This document shows positions 53,164 to 60,664 of a stretch of DNA of 64,000 bases, in pieces. This stretch comes from an uncultured Phocaeicola sp. Lineage in GTDB: Bacteria; Bacteroidota; Bacteroidia; Bacteroidales; Bacteroidaceae. Under the pieces are notes generated by a model. It was not told where the DNA came from. It was given only the letters and a program-made list of their open reading frames with translations, and ran no database searches. Position 1 is the stretch's first letter. Every line of letters begins with the position of its first letter. Both the position numbers and the translations under genes were made by a program. Location: positions 62,001 through 126,000 of the forward strand of contig CALUJE010000002.1 of the NCBI GenBank assembly GCA_944320885.1. Reading direction: 5' to 3'.

Positions 53164-53198
53164 ATCTTAAATAAAGATTTAAGGTGAATTTTAATGTA
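53164..53198 (+). promoter_or_regulatory. 35-nt conserved element, copy 1
   Basis: It begins ATCTTAAATA and ends TTTAATGTA. It contains the perfect dyad CTTAAAT-AAAG-ATTTAAG and two TTTAA half-sites 12 bp apart (TTTAAGGTGA and TTTAATGTA). Copy 2 at 55918-55952 matches at 30 of 35 positions. Both end 29 nt before a -7 box, as expected for an activator site. Confidence 0.75.
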
Positions 53199-53227
53199 GT
53201 AATGTATCTTTTTTTACAGGAAAGATG

Positions 53228-53235
53228 TATATTTA
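53228..53235 (+). promoter_or_regulatory. Predicted -7 box for the propeller gene at 53280
   Basis: TATATTTA, one mismatch from TAnnTTTG, with no -33 TTTG. This fits a promoter that needs an activator. Confidence 0.5.
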
Positions 53236-53279
53236 GTCACTAATCGGAATGTATATATGAAAATGTAAGATATTGAGTT

Positions 53280-54338
53280 ATGAGAAGGCATATTTATTTG
53301 ATTTGTATCCTTTTTCTGTTGACGGCATGTCAGAAGAAGAATCTTTCTAATGAAGTGAATGTAGAATTCAGCAATGCGGTATCAGAAATCAATTATTCTA
53401 CGTTTGTAAAATCAGCAGAGTATCTTTCGCTTCACCTTCCGGACAGTGTACTGATAAATACAGTCGAGGCTCTGTATTTTGATGATGGTAAGATTTTTGT
53501 CAAAGACAGTAAGAGAGAAGGAATTTTCATCTTTGATGAAAAGAGTGGGCAATTCATTCACCGGTTGAAAGCTTATGGTGAGGGACCGAGAGAAATTAAG
53601 CGAATAGGAAGTTTCTGTCTGGATAGTTACCATAAGCATATCTGTATTTTTGATAGCGGTGATAATAAAATAAAGAGATATGATTATTCGGGTAACTATG
53701 TATCATCGTGCGCTGTTGATTATTTTGTATTGGATATGGTTCAGCTGCAAAATGATGGAATGATTTGCTTTTATCCGGTATATGCCTATCAGGAGCAGCC
53801 AAGTGGTATTTGGTCTGTCGATTCATTGAATAATTTTAGAAAACAGCTTTATGCCCATGTTACGGAAGACTGTAAATTCCACTATTTTCCAATGATGTAT
53901 AATTGGAATGATACGTGTGCCTATTATTATGACCGCAATTGGAATGAATTGTTGCAAGTTTCTGCGGACACTGTTCGTCTGTTGTATACTTTCAATATAG
54001 AGAATGCACTTCCCTTATCGAAGAAAGGGATAAGAAACTTGTCGCCTTCGGATTTGGATGGATATAATATTGTTCATCATTTTGCCTATTCGGAACATTT
54101 CATTTTATTGTCTGTTCATACTTTCAATAAAAATGATATGTTATCAAAAAATATAACATGGATTTTATTTGATCAAAAAACAGCCACAACAGTTGTATCC
54201 GAATCATTGCGGAATGATTTGGTTTCAAACCATGACATAGGAAATAACACCCTGTTTTACAAGAATAATAGCACATGGGTTCGTATAGATGACTCTTCGG
54301 ATAGTATAATTCGTTTGGAATTGTTGTATTTGTTGTAA
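53280..54338 (+). CDS. Six-bladed beta-propeller lipoprotein (PF17170-like)
   Basis: A 352-residue predicted lipoprotein (lipobox LLTAC, Cys17). The mature part resembles the Bacteroidales six-bladed propeller family PF17170: a region like INYSTFVKSAEYLSLHLPD, a first blade DDGKIFVKD, then GEGPREIKRIG (about 105), the G-x-GP-x-E motif. It is similar to the proteins at 62704 and 63771. It is monocistronic and divergent from R2. Function is unknown; ligand or glycan binding at the surface is only a guess. Confidence 0.82.
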   Translation: MRRHIYLICILFLLTACQKKNLSNEVNVEFSNAVSEINYSTFVKSAEYLSLHLPDSVLINTVEALYFDDGKIFVKDSKREGIFIFDEKSGQFIHRLKAYGEGPREIKRIGSFCLDSYHKHICIFDSGDNKIKRYDYSGNYVSSCAVDYFVLDMVQLQNDGMICFYPVYAYQEQPSGIWSVDSLNNFRKQLYAHVTEDCKFHYFPMMYNWNDTCAYYYDRNWNELLQVSADTVRLLYTFNIENALPLSKKGIRNLSPSDLDGYNIVHHFAYSEHFILLSVHTFNKNDMLSKNITWILFDQKTATTVVSESLRNDLVSNHDIGNNTLFYKNNSTWVRIDDSSDSIIRLELLYLL

Positions 54339-54370
54339 TGTGTTTATAATCAAATAAATAACAATGGGTA

Positions 54371-54453
54371 AAAACGACGTGTCCTTTTTGAAAAAGCACA
54401 CGTCGTTTTCATTGAAAGCACCCGTCCTTTTTAAAAAAGCACACGTGCTTTTT
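54371..54453. terminator. Two tandem hairpins between convergent genes
   Basis: AAAACGACGTGT pairs perfectly with ACACGTCGTTTT (54371-54409), with CTTTTT/AAAAAG inside. A second hairpin (AAAGCAC/GTGCTTT, with CTTTTT/AAAAAG, about 54415-54451) follows. The CGT motifs start at 54378, 54401, 54423 and 54444, about 22 bp apart. The first hairpin resembles the one at 50937-50976. Confidence 0.8.
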
Positions 54454-54484
54454 TACGAATGAATATATAGTTATACGCTGTTTT

Positions 54485-55450
54485 TTACAGCAGAGCTGTG
54501 TTTTCAATGAATCCTAATTGAAGTTGGTAACCGTTTTGTATGGAAACGATATTAATTTCTTGTATGCAATTCAATGATTTTCTCAGTCTTGCTATGGCTT
54601 GACCTATTCTTTGTTTTTCTGTTCTGTTTACTTCATTTTCATCTTCATATGATATATGATATATCTGTTTGCAGATGTCCGTGTATTTCAGTTTATGCTC
54701 TTCCGCTTTAAGAAAGGCAGTTATATAAAGTGTCTCCGTATAAGTCAGTTTGATTTCATTGCTCTCATTCTTTAAAATATGTTTGTCTGGATATAGTTTC
54801 CATCCATTTGATAATGGAATTTTTTCATATTCATTATCATTTGTAATAGATAGTTCTTTGTTACCATTTGGCTTATGAGCCTTTTTCTCAATATAAAATG
54901 TAATACAGATAAGGTATAAGATACATCCACCAGTGATTAGTAATATGTAAGGATAGTTAAGCCATTGTGATACTGTAATGTTTATATATGGTTGCAAAAT
55001 AATATCTTTTTTTCTGTCATTATCAAAACGATACACAACCGGAAGTAATGGCGTATATTGTTTTATTTGTTCTGGAGTTCCTGTAGAATTCGTGTTTTTA
55101 TTATAAGTACAGGACACAAATGATTCCGTTTGAATATTTTCTTCAAGCAATAATGCTGAGAATGTAGAATCCAAATAGATTCTGGTAGGATCTTCCATAT
55201 TTATATAAAGTTGTTTTATCCATTCTTCTTTTTCTGTTAATGATACGCTTTTATCTTCTGTTGTATCAGTTTTATGTATGGAGATACTTCTTTTTATATA
55301 ATGGAGCTTTTCTCTTTCCAGTGATTCCTTAAAAGTTAAATTGGCTTTTTCGGCCAGATTGTGTCTGTAAATACCATATCCTATCAGGTTGGCTATTCCC
55401 CATATGATTATTGTTATGCATATGTATTTATGTAAGCGCTTTATTTTCAT
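54485..55450 (-). CDS. Two-pass membrane winged-helix regulator R3
   Basis: A 321-residue protein of the same design as R1 and R2. The first helix lies at about 8-26 (YICITIIIWGIANLIGYGIY), an extracytoplasmic domain at about 27-160, and the second helix at about 163-182. The C-terminal winged helix (about 215-315) has LTYTETLYITAFLKAEEHKLKYTDI and IGQAIARLRKSLNCI. It is divergent from the propeller operon that starts at 56081 and is the likely controller of that operon. TGTCAACA motifs near its own promoter suggest autoregulation. Confidence 0.82.
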   Translation of the reverse strand: MKIKRLHKYICITIIIWGIANLIGYGIYRHNLAEKANLTFKESLEREKLHYIKRSISIHKTDTTEDKSVSLTEKEEWIKQLYINMEDPTRIYLDSTFSALLLEENIQTESFVSCTYNKNTNSTGTPEQIKQYTPLLPVVYRFDNDRKKDIILQPYINITVSQWLNYPYILLITGGCILYLICITFYIEKKAHKPNGNKELSITNDNEYEKIPLSNGWKLYPDKHILKNESNEIKLTYTETLYITAFLKAEEHKLKYTDICKQIYHISYEDENEVNRTEKQRIGQAIARLRKSLNCIQEINIVSIQNGYQLQLGFIENTALL

Positions 55451-55494
55451 ATAAGATTCTTGTTGTTAAGTAGAATAAATATTCTTGTAGCAGA

Positions 55495-55548
55495 CAAAAG
55501 TATAGTATTTTATAGAAATGTCAACAGTCAACAATCAAAATGTCAACA
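55495..55548 (-). promoter_or_regulatory. R3 promoter with TGTCAACA repeats
   Basis: Minus strand: -7 TACTTTTG (55495-55502), -33-like GTTG (55522-55525). TGTCAACA occurs at 55519-55526 and 55541-55548, exactly 22 bp apart, with another TCAACA at 55528. The first copy overlaps the -33 region. Confidence 0.5.
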
Positions 55549-55780
55549 AAAAAATTTATACTACTTACAAGAATAGCATATTTTTGCTGCAACATCTAAA
55601 TATGATATATGCAGACAAATGTGAAAGAAATCCATGATAGTTGCAGTTTTCTCCGTGATGTAAAAGTGCATTTATACTTTAACGGAAGGAACTTTATCTG
55701 TGAAGTTTGCTTTTAGATTGTATGATAATATGGCTTATCAGACCTGGAAAATTTTACATTTTTCATGTATAATATGAAAA

Positions 55781-55842
55781 GTGAGTAAAAAGTGATAGTA
55801 AAGTGAGCTAAAAGTGATAGTAAAAGTAGGAGAAAAATAGGA
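55781..55842. repeat. 11-bp phased GTGA repeats
   Basis: GTGA starts at 55781, 55792, 55803 and 55814, exactly 11 bp apart, each preceded by an A-run; every second unit is GTGATAGTAAA. Two further related units (GTAGGAG at 55826 and ATAGGAG at 55837) are 11 bp apart. The pattern fits tandem winged-helix sites or phased A-tract bending. Confidence 0.85.
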
Positions 55843-55917
55843 GAGCTTACTTAATTTTGTGTTCAGAATATTTGTGCTGGTTAGTGATTGAAAACTTAGA
55901 TATTGAATATTAAATCA

Positions 55918-55952
55918 ATCTTAAATAGATTTTTAAGGTGAGATTTAATGTA
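55918..55952 (+). promoter_or_regulatory. 35-nt conserved element, copy 2
   Basis: It matches copy 1 (53164-53198) at 30 of 35 positions without a gap, including ATCTTAAATA, TTTAAGGTGA and TTTAATGTA. The -7 box follows after 29 nt, as in copy 1. Confidence 0.75.
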
Positions 55953-55981
55953 AGAAAAGGATGAATGATGAAAGAATGCAA

Positions 55982-55989
55982 TACATTTG
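55982..55989 (+). promoter_or_regulatory. Predicted -7 box of the propeller operon
   Basis: TACATTTG matches TAnnTTTG, with no -33 TTTG. The leader to 56081 is about 85 nt and contains an ATATCTG/CAGATAT hairpin (56028-56047) followed by a T-rich run. Confidence 0.5.
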
Positions 55990-56080
55990 CTTTAAACATA
56001 AATATTATCTGGAAGATTACAGACCGGATATCTGTATTGCCAGATATATGTCATACGGTATGTTAATTTTTTATTGAAAC

Positions 56081-57274
56081 ATGATGAAGTCAATACTAAT
56101 GAAAAATACAGTTGCTGGAATAATTTTAGCCTTGATTGCTATGACGGTATACGGGTGTGATCAAAAGAAGAAAACCTGTGAAGAAAAAAATGCGGTGACA
56201 TGCCATATCGTTGAAAAGCATATTCCGGCGTCTGATGTGTTGTATCTAAAAGCTTATCCTCTTTCAGCTTCCTATCAGACAAGTAAAGATACAATCATTT
56301 TGGGATATAATTATCGTTCGCATGCCTTGGATGTAATAGATTGTCGGACGGATAGTGTTCGTGAAATACGGTTTGAAAAAGAGGGAAACAATGCTGTAAC
56401 GGGACGTTTGACATCTCTGTATGTCCATAATATGGATTCCATCTGGATTTATTCAGAATCGATGCAGGCATATTTGGTAGACCAAACAGGAAGTATTCGG
56501 CAGAAACTGAATTTGAATGATTATCTTCAGGATGGCGAAGAACTGTTGCTAATGAATAATCATGCTGTTTGTACTTCCCGTTTATATTATGATGCGTTAC
56601 GTGGCACATTGCTATATGGCATTGTGAACAGGAATTCGTCTCCGTGCACATTTAAGGTTTGCGAATTGGATTTGAAATCACTTGAAATAGTGAATGAATA
56701 TTCTTTGCAGGCTTCTCTTGCAGATAAAGATGTAAGTAGCGGATATGCAAATATGAATAATGCCGTGAATATAGCTTTTCACGACAGTCTGATTGTATAT
56801 AATTATCCTATAGAATCACATATATATGTACTTAATCGCCTTACGGGAAGTTTCCGAGCCTTAGAGGCCGACAGTCGTTATACAAAAAACTGTGCTGAAA
56901 AATGCCTTTCAAAAGATTATTCTTTATGGGAAAGACATCAGATAGAGAACCCTCATTTCTTTGATGTGATGTATCTCTCTGAAGTTGGCATATATGCACG
57001 TCTGCATTTGGGAGGGGTGGCATACAGGCAGGATACAGACTTGGGTCAGTTGTCCGACTCACGTTCTTTATATGTGTCTTTTTATGATACTGATTTTCAT
57101 AAACTGGGAGAACAGATGTTACCGGAACGCCGTTACAGTTACTATACAGGATGGTGTGGCATGAACGATGGAATTTTGCTGTTTGTAGATAATGCACTGG
57201 CCGATTATGATTTTTCTGAAGATTTGTATGTTGACAAGGTTTATCCTGTTAAAACTGGCTTGAAAACGGAATAA
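56081..57274 (+). CDS. DUF4221-like propeller lipoprotein
   Basis: A 397-residue predicted lipoprotein (lipobox TVYGC near residue 26), first gene of a run of at least eight propeller genes. It resembles the DUF4221 proteins at 30424 and 59463, for instance in the C-terminal FYDTDFHKLGEQMLPERRY, but the EGPDA motif is changed to EGNNA. The mature protein has several extra Cys residues. Met1, Met2 and Met7 are all possible starts. The 35-nt element and phased repeats upstream suggest control by R3. Confidence 0.75.
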   Translation: MMKSILMKNTVAGIILALIAMTVYGCDQKKKTCEEKNAVTCHIVEKHIPASDVLYLKAYPLSASYQTSKDTIILGYNYRSHALDVIDCRTDSVREIRFEKEGNNAVTGRLTSLYVHNMDSIWIYSESMQAYLVDQTGSIRQKLNLNDYLQDGEELLLMNNHAVCTSRLYYDALRGTLLYGIVNRNSSPCTFKVCELDLKSLEIVNEYSLQASLADKDVSSGYANMNNAVNIAFHDSLIVYNYPIESHIYVLNRLTGSFRALEADSRYTKNCAEKCLSKDYSLWERHQIENPHFFDVMYLSEVGIYARLHLGGVAYRQDTDLGQLSDSRSLYVSFYDTDFHKLGEQMLPERRYSYYTGWCGMNDGILLFVDNALADYDFSEDLYVDKVYPVKTGLKTE

Positions 57275-57319
57275 TGATGAATGGATGATTATGAGGATTG
57301 ATATAAATTGGAAATAGTT

Positions 57320-58372
57320 ATGAAAATGAAATATATCTTGATATTCAGTTTGTTTTTGCTAGGTTGTGCTTCCGGCCCAAAACAACAAAAAATGAGTTTA
57401 GAAAAGATTGAAGAATCAAGTGTTGATTCTTTGGTTTTACATCCGGTTCCCGGCATGGAGTTGTGGTGTAGTGACGGGCTGTCTGTTTGTGACAGTTGTC
57501 TTCTAATTCTGGATCGTTGTCAAGATAAGAAGTTGTATGTCTATAGATTGAACGATTTCAAATGTGTCGCCAATATCGGAGCTGTGGGACAGGGACCGGA
57601 AGATATGATTTTTCCTTTCTTCCTTCACAATAATATCTCTTCTTCAAATCAGCAAACAATATATGATGTGAATATGGCCCGTATTAAAACCATTGATATC
57701 CATTCCTTGTTGAGCGGTTCAAAGGAGATTATCAAACAGAATATTCCTTTACCGGCAGAAGTGATAGGATCTACAGACATGTCACAGATCGGTGATTCGT
57801 ATTATGGGACAAAAGATTCTAATGAAGGCCTGTTTTTCATATATTCACAAACAGACAGTATTATGAAATGGATTCCTTATTCCAAGTCGGTGCAACCATC
57901 TGAAGGAAATAAGCTGACAACTGTCGGTCAGAGTCGTATCACGGTTCATCTTAATCAGAAACTTGTTGCCGTAGCCATGCGGTATTATAATCAGATTTTT
58001 TTGTATGACAATAAGGGAGAATTCTTAAAAGGAGTCACTTTAGGTAAAGAAATAGAGCCCGTTTATGAAAGTCCTGAAAAATTAAGTACATCATCTGAGC
58101 TATTTTTCTCACAAATTAGTTCTACTGATAATTATATTTATTTGGTAACGGCCAATCAATATTATAAGGATACCCGTCCGGCCAGTCAACGTCCAAGAGA
58201 TATCGTTGTTTTTGATTGGGAATTGAATCATGTGAAAACATTTAAGACAAATAAATGTATTCAGCAGTTGATAGTAGATCCTGTTTATCGTCGTTTATTG
58301 CTTTTGTGCATAAATGATGAGGAAGAACCGGAACTGTATTATGCTGATTTTCAGGAAAGTCAACTCATATGA
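57320..58372 (+). CDS. BF3164-type propeller lipoprotein
   Basis: A 350-residue predicted lipoprotein (lipobox FLLGC, Cys16). The ATG at 57320 was chosen over a TTG at 57308. GAVGQGPEDMIFP near residue 90 is the propeller motif. It is clearly paralogous to the protein at 61663: both share LLILDRC/LLLIDRC, a GS-x-D motif followed by YYGT/YWGT, and AMRYYN/GMRYYN. This points to duplication within the operon. Function is unknown. Confidence 0.82.
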   Translation: MKMKYILIFSLFLLGCASGPKQQKMSLEKIEESSVDSLVLHPVPGMELWCSDGLSVCDSCLLILDRCQDKKLYVYRLNDFKCVANIGAVGQGPEDMIFPFFLHNNISSSNQQTIYDVNMARIKTIDIHSLLSGSKEIIKQNIPLPAEVIGSTDMSQIGDSYYGTKDSNEGLFFIYSQTDSIMKWIPYSKSVQPSEGNKLTTVGQSRITVHLNQKLVAVAMRYYNQIFLYDNKGEFLKGVTLGKEIEPVYESPEKLSTSSELFFSQISSTDNYIYLVTANQYYKDTRPASQRPRDIVVFDWELNHVKTFKTNKCIQQLIVDPVYRRLLLLCINDEEEPELYYADFQESQLI

Positions 58373-58422
58373 AATAGGAAACAATGTTAGAATTATGTAA
58401 CATTTTTAGAATTGAAATAACT

Positions 58423-59436
58423 ATGAAAAAGGGAATTTTATTGTTGATATCTTTTGTTGTTTTTAGTTGTGCTTCTCATGAACCTTCTTCTAAAGTTTTA
58501 GAACTGGATGAAGGAATTCCTGTTGTAGCAAAGGAATATAAAAATGAGTTGATTATTACCAATCCATTGGATTTGGCTGTAATAGACAATAAATTAGTAT
58601 TGTTTATGCATTCCGGTGAAAAACCGCTTTTAATTGTAAATCCGGATGACGGTACACTTACAGGTAGCTGGGGAGAGTTTGGAAACGGACCGGATGAATT
58701 TACAGCGCCAACATATTGGGGGCATGATAAGTCGAAACAGGAGCTTTACTTATACGATGTAAATTATCGTGTATTACGTGTATATCGTTACCAGGCTGCG
58801 GGTGACAGTTTGTCGTTCAATAGAATTAGAGAAGTTGCAATGTCAGATGAAATTATGGTAAATTGTGGAACAGTATTAGATAATAGCAATATAGTTACCT
58901 CAGTCTTGTTTTTTGGAAATGCGCCCATACAGTTATTGGATAAGGATTTAAGGACGCTGTCTGGATTCGGTTGGTTATCAGAACAAGGTGATTCATCAAC
59001 AGATATGCGTACATTTAAAGGAAGACTTTCGTCTTATAAAAATTCATTTGCATTTGGTATGGATGGAATAGGATATTTGGCATTTTATAATCAAACAGAT
59101 ACAACAGCATATAAAGAATGGGAGGTTTATTTGGATAAACCTTTATATGTAGGTGATAGACTTGATTTGAAAAAAGTAAAACAAGGGTTTCTTGATATAG
59201 AAGTGACCAAACACTACGTTATATGTAGCTATTGCGGTAAGCCTTATTCGCGTGAAGATGGAGGTTTTTATGGTTATAATATCCTTGTATTTGACCATGA
59301 CGGTGATTTGGTTCACAACTTGAAATTAGATAGGGAGATTGGTCGCATAGCTGTATCGGATGATGAAAAGACTGTTTATGCAGTAGCTTATGAACCGGAT
59401 ATATGTATTGTCAGATATACATTAAATGACTTATAA
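58423..59436 (+). CDS. BF3164-like propeller lipoprotein
   Basis: A 337-residue predicted lipoprotein (lipobox VFSC near residue 16 from the ATG at 58423; the frame opens at 58384 but its extra residues spoil the signal peptide). GEFGNGPDEFTAP near residue 85 is the shared motif, followed by ELYLYDVNYRVLRVY. It is part of the 56-64 kb operon. Function is unknown. Confidence 0.8.
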   Translation: MKKGILLLISFVVFSCASHEPSSKVLELDEGIPVVAKEYKNELIITNPLDLAVIDNKLVLFMHSGEKPLLIVNPDDGTLTGSWGEFGNGPDEFTAPTYWGHDKSKQELYLYDVNYRVLRVYRYQAAGDSLSFNRIREVAMSDEIMVNCGTVLDNSNIVTSVLFFGNAPIQLLDKDLRTLSGFGWLSEQGDSSTDMRTFKGRLSSYKNSFAFGMDGIGYLAFYNQTDTTAYKEWEVYLDKPLYVGDRLDLKKVKQGFLDIEVTKHYVICSYCGKPYSREDGGFYGYNILVFDHDGDLVHNLKLDREIGRIAVSDDEKTVYAVAYEPDICIVRYTLNDL

Positions 59437-59443
59437 TTTTATT

Positions 59444-59482
59444 TATAGAAATTCTATAGAGTATGAAAAAGGTAATGTATTT
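59444..59482 (+). repeat. Duplicated start region, copy 1
   Basis: The palindrome TATAGAAATTCTATA (59444-59458) lies 4 nt before the start codon at 59463. The palindrome, spacer and first codons recur almost unchanged at 60627-60664. Confidence 0.75.
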
Positions 59483-60620
59483 TCGTTTGTTCCTTATTAT
59501 GCTGTGTCTTGTTTCATTATATGTAGATGGAAAAACTATTTCTAAGCATATAGTGTCGTTAGCGGCAACAGGGAAGATTAAAAGTTTTCAATTGGACTCA
59601 GATACAAGATATAATGCTTTCTATTTGTATCCTTTTGAGGATAAGACAGGTAAAGAATATCTTTCTTTTTTAAATTATGGAAGTAACCAAATACTTTTTT
59701 ATGATTTAGAAACCGCTAATTTTATTTTTAAAATTAACTTGCCATCTGATGGGCCAGACGCTATAGTCCGATTGTCTGGTTATTATATTGAGAATTTTGA
59801 AAATATATATTTAACTTCTTACTCTTATAAAGGGATTATAAAAGTGGATACGACTTCACATATTATAAGTAAAATTCCGTATGCAAGAACAGTTTCGGGA
59901 TTCGACTTTTTGCCTTCGTATGTTTCATCTTCTCATCCATATACAGCTCCATATTTTATTGATGGATATCTATTTTTGATGCCACCTTTAGTAAAACGTT
60001 CTAATCCGGCAGAAAAAACACCACTTTGTGTTTGTATTGATACTCTGTCTAATAAGATTTTTGAGTCTAGAATTACGTATGGAGATGTATTATCAGAAGA
60101 AGAAATGGCAACAAACGATACTAGATGTAGTAGAATTTTTGATGGTGAAAATTTTGTTTATTCCTTTTATGTAAATAATGATATTATAGTAACGGATAAA
60201 AAGCATAAAGAGATAAAGAGATTTGCAGCAAAAAGTGCGTATATAAAATCTTCTAGAGAGAAACAAGAAGTAGGTTTAAATGGGGCTAAATCAAATTTGG
60301 AAATTCCTCGTTATGGTGACTTGATATATGATAAATATAGGGAAGTTTATTATAGGTTTGCTTATCATAAAACAGAATTGGATGATGATATGGAGTGGAG
60401 AGGAAAAGCTGTTTATGGAAGAAAGAAATTTTCTGTAATCATATTAGATAAAGAGTTTAATGTGATAGGTGAAACATTGTTTCCAGAATCTATATATAAT
60501 TCATATGTCTTTTTTGTCAAAAGAGAAGGCTTATATATAAGTAGAGATTATCGGATAGGGATTGGTAAGCAATCTGAAAATTATTTAACATTTGAACTTT
60601 TTGAATTAAGATATAGTTAA
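59463..60620 (+). CDS. DUF4221-like propeller protein without lipobox
   Basis: A 385-residue exported protein with DUF4221 traits: PSDGPDAIVRLSG near residue 95 and VIILDKEFNVIGETLFPESIYN near the C terminus. The signal region (YFRLFLIMLCLVSLYVDGKTIS) has no lipobox Cys, unlike the other propeller genes here, so a soluble periplasmic or secreted form is likely. The gene is visibly more AT-rich than its neighbours in 30-50 kb. It starts right after a 13- to 15-nt palindrome shared with the next gene. Confidence 0.75.
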   Translation: MKKVMYFRLFLIMLCLVSLYVDGKTISKHIVSLAATGKIKSFQLDSDTRYNAFYLYPFEDKTGKEYLSFLNYGSNQILFYDLETANFIFKINLPSDGPDAIVRLSGYYIENFENIYLTSYSYKGIIKVDTTSHIISKIPYARTVSGFDFLPSYVSSSHPYTAPYFIDGYLFLMPPLVKRSNPAEKTPLCVCIDTLSNKIFESRITYGDVLSEEEMATNDTRCSRIFDGENFVYSFYVNNDIIVTDKKHKEIKRFAAKSAYIKSSREKQEVGLNGAKSNLEIPRYGDLIYDKYREVYYRFAYHKTELDDDMEWRGKAVYGRKKFSVIILDKEFNVIGETLFPESIYNSYVFFVKREGLYISRDYRIGIGKQSENYLTFELFELRYS

Positions 60621-60626
60621 ATATTA

Positions 60627-60664
60627 ATAGAAATTCTATAGAGTATGAATAAGGTAATATATCT
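60627..60664 (+). repeat. Duplicated start region, copy 2
   Basis: ATAGAAATTCTAT (60627-60639), then TAGAGT and the ATG at 60645, followed by nearly the same first codons as copy 1 at 59444-59482. Only about three bases differ over 38. Confidence 0.75.

Larger units (their letters stand above)
55451..56080. other. 630-bp regulatory region between R3 and the propeller operon
   Basis: Unusually long for this window. From left to right it holds the R3 promoter with TGTCAACA repeats, a 10-bp inverted repeat (55480-55489 with 55566-55575), the 11-bp phased GTGA array, the 35-nt element, the operon -7 box and a leader hairpin. Only very short frames are present, none credible. Confidence 0.65.

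Noticed and set aside
55961-56080. 39-codon frame upstream of the propeller operon
   Set aside because: It contains the -7 box and the leader hairpin, with no signal peptide or known peptide motif.
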